Assembly: GCA_964571765.1 (NCBI GenBank) | Contig: CAZNDH010000007.1 | Location: forward strand, 19,213-83,212 | Length of the DNA: 64,000 nucleotides | Reading direction: 5' to 3' | Origin: ZC4RG35 sp964571765 | Lineage (GTDB): Bacteria; Actinomycetota; Acidimicrobiia; Spongiisociales; ZC4RG35 | Shown here: piece by piece, positions 61,520 through 64,000 of the stretch | Numbering within the stretch: position 1 is the stretch's first letter | Layout: the number at the start of each line of letters is the position of its first letter | The notes under the pieces: generated by a model | What the model was told of the DNA's origin: nothing | Database searches by the model: none | What the model saw: only the letters and a program-made list of their open reading frames with translations | Position numbers and translations under genes: made by a program

Positions 61520-61872
61520 ACCCGATTCTCAAGCTCGCCATCACCGGAGCTTCGTTGTGGGCGGCGATATGGTTGGTCCCGGGGCTGGAGTTCAGCGGGA
61601 ACTTCTGGATGTTTCTCGGGGTGACGGTGATCGTGTTGGTGGCCAATGCGATCGTCAAGCCGATCCTCAAGCTGCTCAGCATCCCCTTGATCATCCTCAC
61701 CTTGGGCTTGTTCATCTTGGTGGTGAACGCCCTGGTCCTCCAGTTCGCCTTCTGGTTGTCGGGGTCGGTGCTCGATCTGGGCATCTCCACGACCGGATTC
61801 TTCTGGGCCACCTTCCTCGGTGCACTGGTAATCACCGTGGTATCGACCATCCTCGAGGCCGTCTTCGACTGA
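61516..61872 (+). CDS. Phage-holin-family (PF04020-like) membrane protein
   Basis: 118 residues with four membrane helices. 'AAIWLVPGLEF', 'ANAIVKPILKLLSIPLIILTLGLF' (in part: VKPILKLLSIPLIILTLGLF) and 'NALVLQF' are the family pattern. Despite the 'holin' name these are mostly chromosomal proteins of unknown role. GTG 61516 overlaps the lysS stop. Confidence 0.82.
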   Translation: MNPILKLAITGASLWAAIWLVPGLEFSGNFWMFLGVTVIVLVANAIVKPILKLLSIPLIILTLGLFILVVNALVLQFAFWLSGSVLDLGISTTGFFWATFLGALVITVVSTILEAVFD

Positions 61873-61956
61873 AGTGTCGGCCGCTTCGGGCCTCCGCACC
61901 GCCGGTCCGGGGTGCCTCGGGGGCGATGCCCGCCGCTCCCGGGAACGGCCCTCACC

Positions 61957-61979
61957 CGTACTTCGCACTTCGACGAAGC
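61957..61979. repeat. Heptad repeat, copy D (short)
   Basis: GTACTTC GCACTTC GACGAAG read as 7-mers; it also forms CTTCG-A-CGAAG. It lies between the convergent holin-family and polyprenyl synthetase genes. Confidence 0.45.
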
Positions 61980-61983
61980 CCAG

Positions 61984-62970
61984 CTAAGTGACCGCCCCCA
62001 CCCTGTCGAGGAGGTAGCGGCCCAGGTCCTCGAGGATCGTCTTCGGGGCACCGTCGGGAAGGACGGTCAGGGCGTCGGCGGCCACACCGAGGCGCATCCT
62101 GGCGTCGGCCAGTGTCTGCTCGACGAAGCCACCCCTGCGGACGATGGAGATCACCTCGGCCACCACCTCATCGGTGTAGGGGGTTCCCACAGCCAGGAGA
62201 TCCCGCACCCGTTCGCCTTCGCGCCCGGTAGCCGCCAGAAGCACCGGTGCGGTGAAGGTTCCCTCGCGTATGTCCGAGCCGGCAGGTTTGCCGATGGCGG
62301 CTTCGTCGGCCACCAGGTCGAGGGCATCGTCGGCGATCTGGAACACCATGCCCACCTCCCATGCCCAGGTGGAAAGTGCTTCGACCACCACTGGATCGGC
62401 GCCGGCTGCCATCGCCCCCAGCCGGGCAGATGTTCGGATCAACGACGCGGTCTTGCCCCCGATCACCTGGAAGTACTCGTCGATGGTGTGACTCAGGTCG
62501 TCTTGGTACTGCAACTCCCGGGTCTGGCCCTCGACCAGCTCTGCATAGGTGGCGGCCAGGAGTCGCACCGACTCCTGGCTGAGATGGGTGGCCGCCACCT
62601 CCGAGGCCCGGGCCATCAGGAAGTCGCCGGCGAGGATGGCCACGGTGTTGGTCCAGTTGGCGTTGGCCGAGGCAGCGCCGCGGCGGATGTCTGCTTCGTC
62701 GATGACGTCGTCGTGATAGAGACTCCCGACGTGGATCAGCTCCACTGAGACCGCGGCCTCCACCGGCCTCCCATCGAATTGCTCGCCGAACTCGGCGGCA
62801 AGCAGGGCGAGAAGTGGTCGGAACCGCTTCCCGCCGGCGAGGAGGAGATGCTGGGCGATCTTGGTCAGATAGGCGTCCTCGGCGGTCGCCGCCTCGAGCA
62901 GCCGCTCCTCCACCCGCTCGAGTTGCTCCCAAATTCGGGGAATACCGACGAGACTTTGGAGGTCCTCCAT
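61984..62970 (-). CDS. Polyprenyl diphosphate synthase (long-chain, trans type)
   Basis: 328 residues. First aspartate-rich motif 'HDDVIDEADIRRG', second 'QIADDALDLVAD', with 'GGKRFRPLL' (basic IPP site) and 'GGKTASLI'. Residues before the first motif ('IHVGSLYHDDV') are small, which suits a long product such as a menaquinone or carrier side chain. The ATG at 62970 lies 8 bases after TACCAT on the minus strand (leaderless). It is divergent from clpC. Confidence 0.88.
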   Translation of the reverse strand: MEDLQSLVGIPRIWEQLERVEERLLEAATAEDAYLTKIAQHLLLAGGKRFRPLLALLAAEFGEQFDGRPVEAAVSVELIHVGSLYHDDVIDEADIRRGAASANANWTNTVAILAGDFLMARASEVAATHLSQESVRLLAATYAELVEGQTRELQYQDDLSHTIDEYFQVIGGKTASLIRTSARLGAMAAGADPVVVEALSTWAWEVGMVFQIADDALDLVADEAAIGKPAGSDIREGTFTAPVLLAATGREGERVRDLLAVGTPYTDEVVAEVISIVRRGGFVEQTLADARMRLGVAADALTVLPDGAPKTILEDLGRYLLDRVGAVT

Positions 62971-63037
62971 TCGTGCCGATGGTATTACGTGACCCGAAGG
63001 TCCGGTACGAGAAGGAAGCTGAGAGACTGCCCGGTGA

Positions 63038-63043
63038 TAGAAT
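63038..63043 (+). promoter_or_regulatory. Extended -10 box before clpC
   Basis: TGATAGAAT (TGn-TAGAAT) 27 bp before the clpC start. No good -35 box is seen. A stress regulator site was not recognised. Confidence 0.4.
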
Positions 63044-63069
63044 CGGGGCTGCCAGGCTAGGAGAAGCGA

Positions 63070-64000
63070 GTGTTTGAACGATTCACAGATCGAGCTCGCC
63101 GGGTAGTGGTCCTCGCCCAAGAGGAGGCGCGCTACCTCAACCACAACTACATCGGGACCGAGCACATCCTCCTCGGTCTTCTCAACGAAGGCGAGGGCAT
63201 CGCCGCCCACGCCCTGGAGTCGCTCGACATCGACCTTGCGTCGGTCCGTGACGAGGTGGTCAAGATCATCGGGCAGGGCCAGCAGTCGCCTCCAGGTCAC
63301 ATCCCCTTCACCCCCCGGGCCAAGAAGGTGCTCGAGTTGTCCCTCCGTGAGGCCCTCCAGCTGGGCCACAACTACATCGGGACCGAGCACATTCTCCTCG
63401 GGCTGATCCGCGAGGGGGAGGGTGTCGCCGCCCAGGTTCTCCAGCAGCTCGGGGCGGAGCTCCAGAAAGTGCGCCAGACCGTCATCCAACTCCTTTCCGG
63501 CCCCGGCGGGGGCGAGGAGCAGCAGCCGAAGAGTGCAACCGGCCCGGGCGGCAGGGAGAGCTCGTCGGGCGGTTCGACCATCCTCGACCAGTTCGGCCGC
63601 AACCTCACCCAGTCGGCGCGTGAAGGGAGCCTCGATCCGGTCATCGGTCGCACCCGGGAGATCGAGCGGGTGATGCAGATCCTCTCCCGCCGCACCAAGA
63701 ACAACCCGGTGCTCATCGGTGAGCCGGGGGTGGGAAAGACCGCCATCGTCGAGGGTCTCGCCCAGCGCATCGTGACCAAGGACGTCCCCGAGAACCTGAA
63801 GGGCAAGAACCTGTACACCCTGGACCTGGGGGCACTCGTCGCCGGCTCCCGCTACCGAGGCGACTTCGAGGAGAGGCTGAAGAAGGTCCTGAAGGAGATC
63901 AAGAGCCGCGGCGACATCATCCTGTTCATCGATGAGATCCACACTCTGGTCGGCGCCGGCGCCGCCGAAGGGGCCATCGACGCCGCCTCCATCCTCAAGC
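63070..64000 (+). CDS. clpC: ATP-dependent protease ATPase ClpC, 3' end outside window
   Basis: 310 residues are visible. Two Clp-N repeats ('HNYIGTEHILLGLLNEGEG' and 'HNYIGTEHILLGLIREGEG') are followed by a glycine/serine-rich linker and the first AAA domain with Walker A 'GEPGVGKTAIVEGLA' and Walker B 'ILFIDEIHTLVGAG'. It unfolds proteins for ClpP. GTG 63070 has AGGAG 6 bases upstream. The second AAA domain lies beyond the right edge. Confidence 0.95.
   Translation, partial: MFERFTDRARRVVVLAQEEARYLNHNYIGTEHILLGLLNEGEGIAAHALESLDIDLASVRDEVVKIIGQGQQSPPGHIPFTPRAKKVLELSLREALQLGHNYIGTEHILLGLIREGEGVAAQVLQQLGAELQKVRQTVIQLLSGPGGGEEQQPKSATGPGGRESSSGGSTILDQFGRNLTQSAREGSLDPVIGRTREIERVMQILSRRTKNNPVLIGEPGVGKTAIVEGLAQRIVTKDVPENLKGKNLYTLDLGALVAGSRYRGDFEERLKKVLKEIKSRGDIILFIDEIHTLVGAGAAEGAIDAASILK

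Noticed and set aside
61516..61872. Prophage signal from the holin-family gene
   Set aside because: No other phage gene is near; this protein family is mostly chromosomal and the gene is coupled to lysS.
62971..63942. N-terminal extension of polyprenyl synthase across clpC
   Set aside because: It is antisense to conserved ClpC; the synthase begins normally at ATG 62970.

Overview
The window is about 64 kb of GC-rich, densely packed, mostly operonic chromosomal DNA from an actinobacterium. Several gene orders match those known in actinobacteria. One is DUF2342 metalloprotease-tilS-hpt-ftsH-folE-folB-folK-DUF2520-panC-lysS-clpC. Another is a reduced Tad cluster (CpaE-like, CpaF, TadB, TadC, pilin, TadE, TadE-like). 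Others are a SigR/RsrA-type sigma and anti-sigma pair, a MutT1-type Nudix-phosphatase fusion, and topA close to tmk-holB. The exact class cannot be fixed from the sequence alone; a deep-branching, Acidimicrobiia-like lineage is an inference. No prophage, insertion sequence, CRISPR array or rRNA operon is visible, so this is core chromosome and not an island.

Layout. 1-11.4 kb: Nfu-like and deazaflavin-type proteins, a divergent MarR/YceI pair with clear operators, a membrane-anchored XRE protein, a stand-alone structured RNA with a 13-codon reading frame, a cysteine synthase/CBS-like enzyme, heme A synthase, a divergent SoxR/metallo-hydrolase pair with a SoxR box, a YyaL-type protein, SixA, a principal-type sigma factor, and CBS-domain and DUF1761 proteins. 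11.4-11.9 kb: a decayed ATPase gene. 11.9-28.5 kb: two ABC half-transporters, MutT1, a fused E1 alpha/beta dehydrogenase, HisC, an MMPL transporter, small enzymes, HU, GDPD, GNAT and IspD. 28.5-32.7 kb: Tad cluster. 32.7-44.3 kb: hydrolase, PolX, ferritin-like protein, PhoH, TopA, Tmk, HolB, tRNA-Thr, a multicopper oxidase with an extra cupredoxin domain, and SigR/RsrA. 44.3-48.5 kb: Lhr helicase. 48.6-64 kb: the conserved tilS to clpC block, interrupted by a DUF4097/ribbon-helix-helix operon.

How expression seems to work. About two dozen genes have no Shine-Dalgarno sequence but carry a TANNNT hexamer 5-9 bases before the start codon, which is the pattern of leaderless transcription. Genes inside operons are coupled by ATGA, GTGA or TGATG overlaps. 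Only a few genes have classical -35/-10 promoters with a leader (the sigma factor, topA, the YceI gene, the DUF4097 operon).

Most worth a second look: (i) the structured RNA at 3276-3516, whose tiny reading frame has a 16-base anti-16S Shine-Dalgarno; (ii) a dispersed heptad-repeat family at four intergenic places; (iii) the iteron-like operator and 32-residue peptide heading the DUF4097 operon; (iv) a FolK-methyltransferase fusion next to a phosphatase-like protein without its catalytic cysteine in the folate operon; (v) two divergent leaderless promoters with overlapping -10 boxes at 28546-28555.
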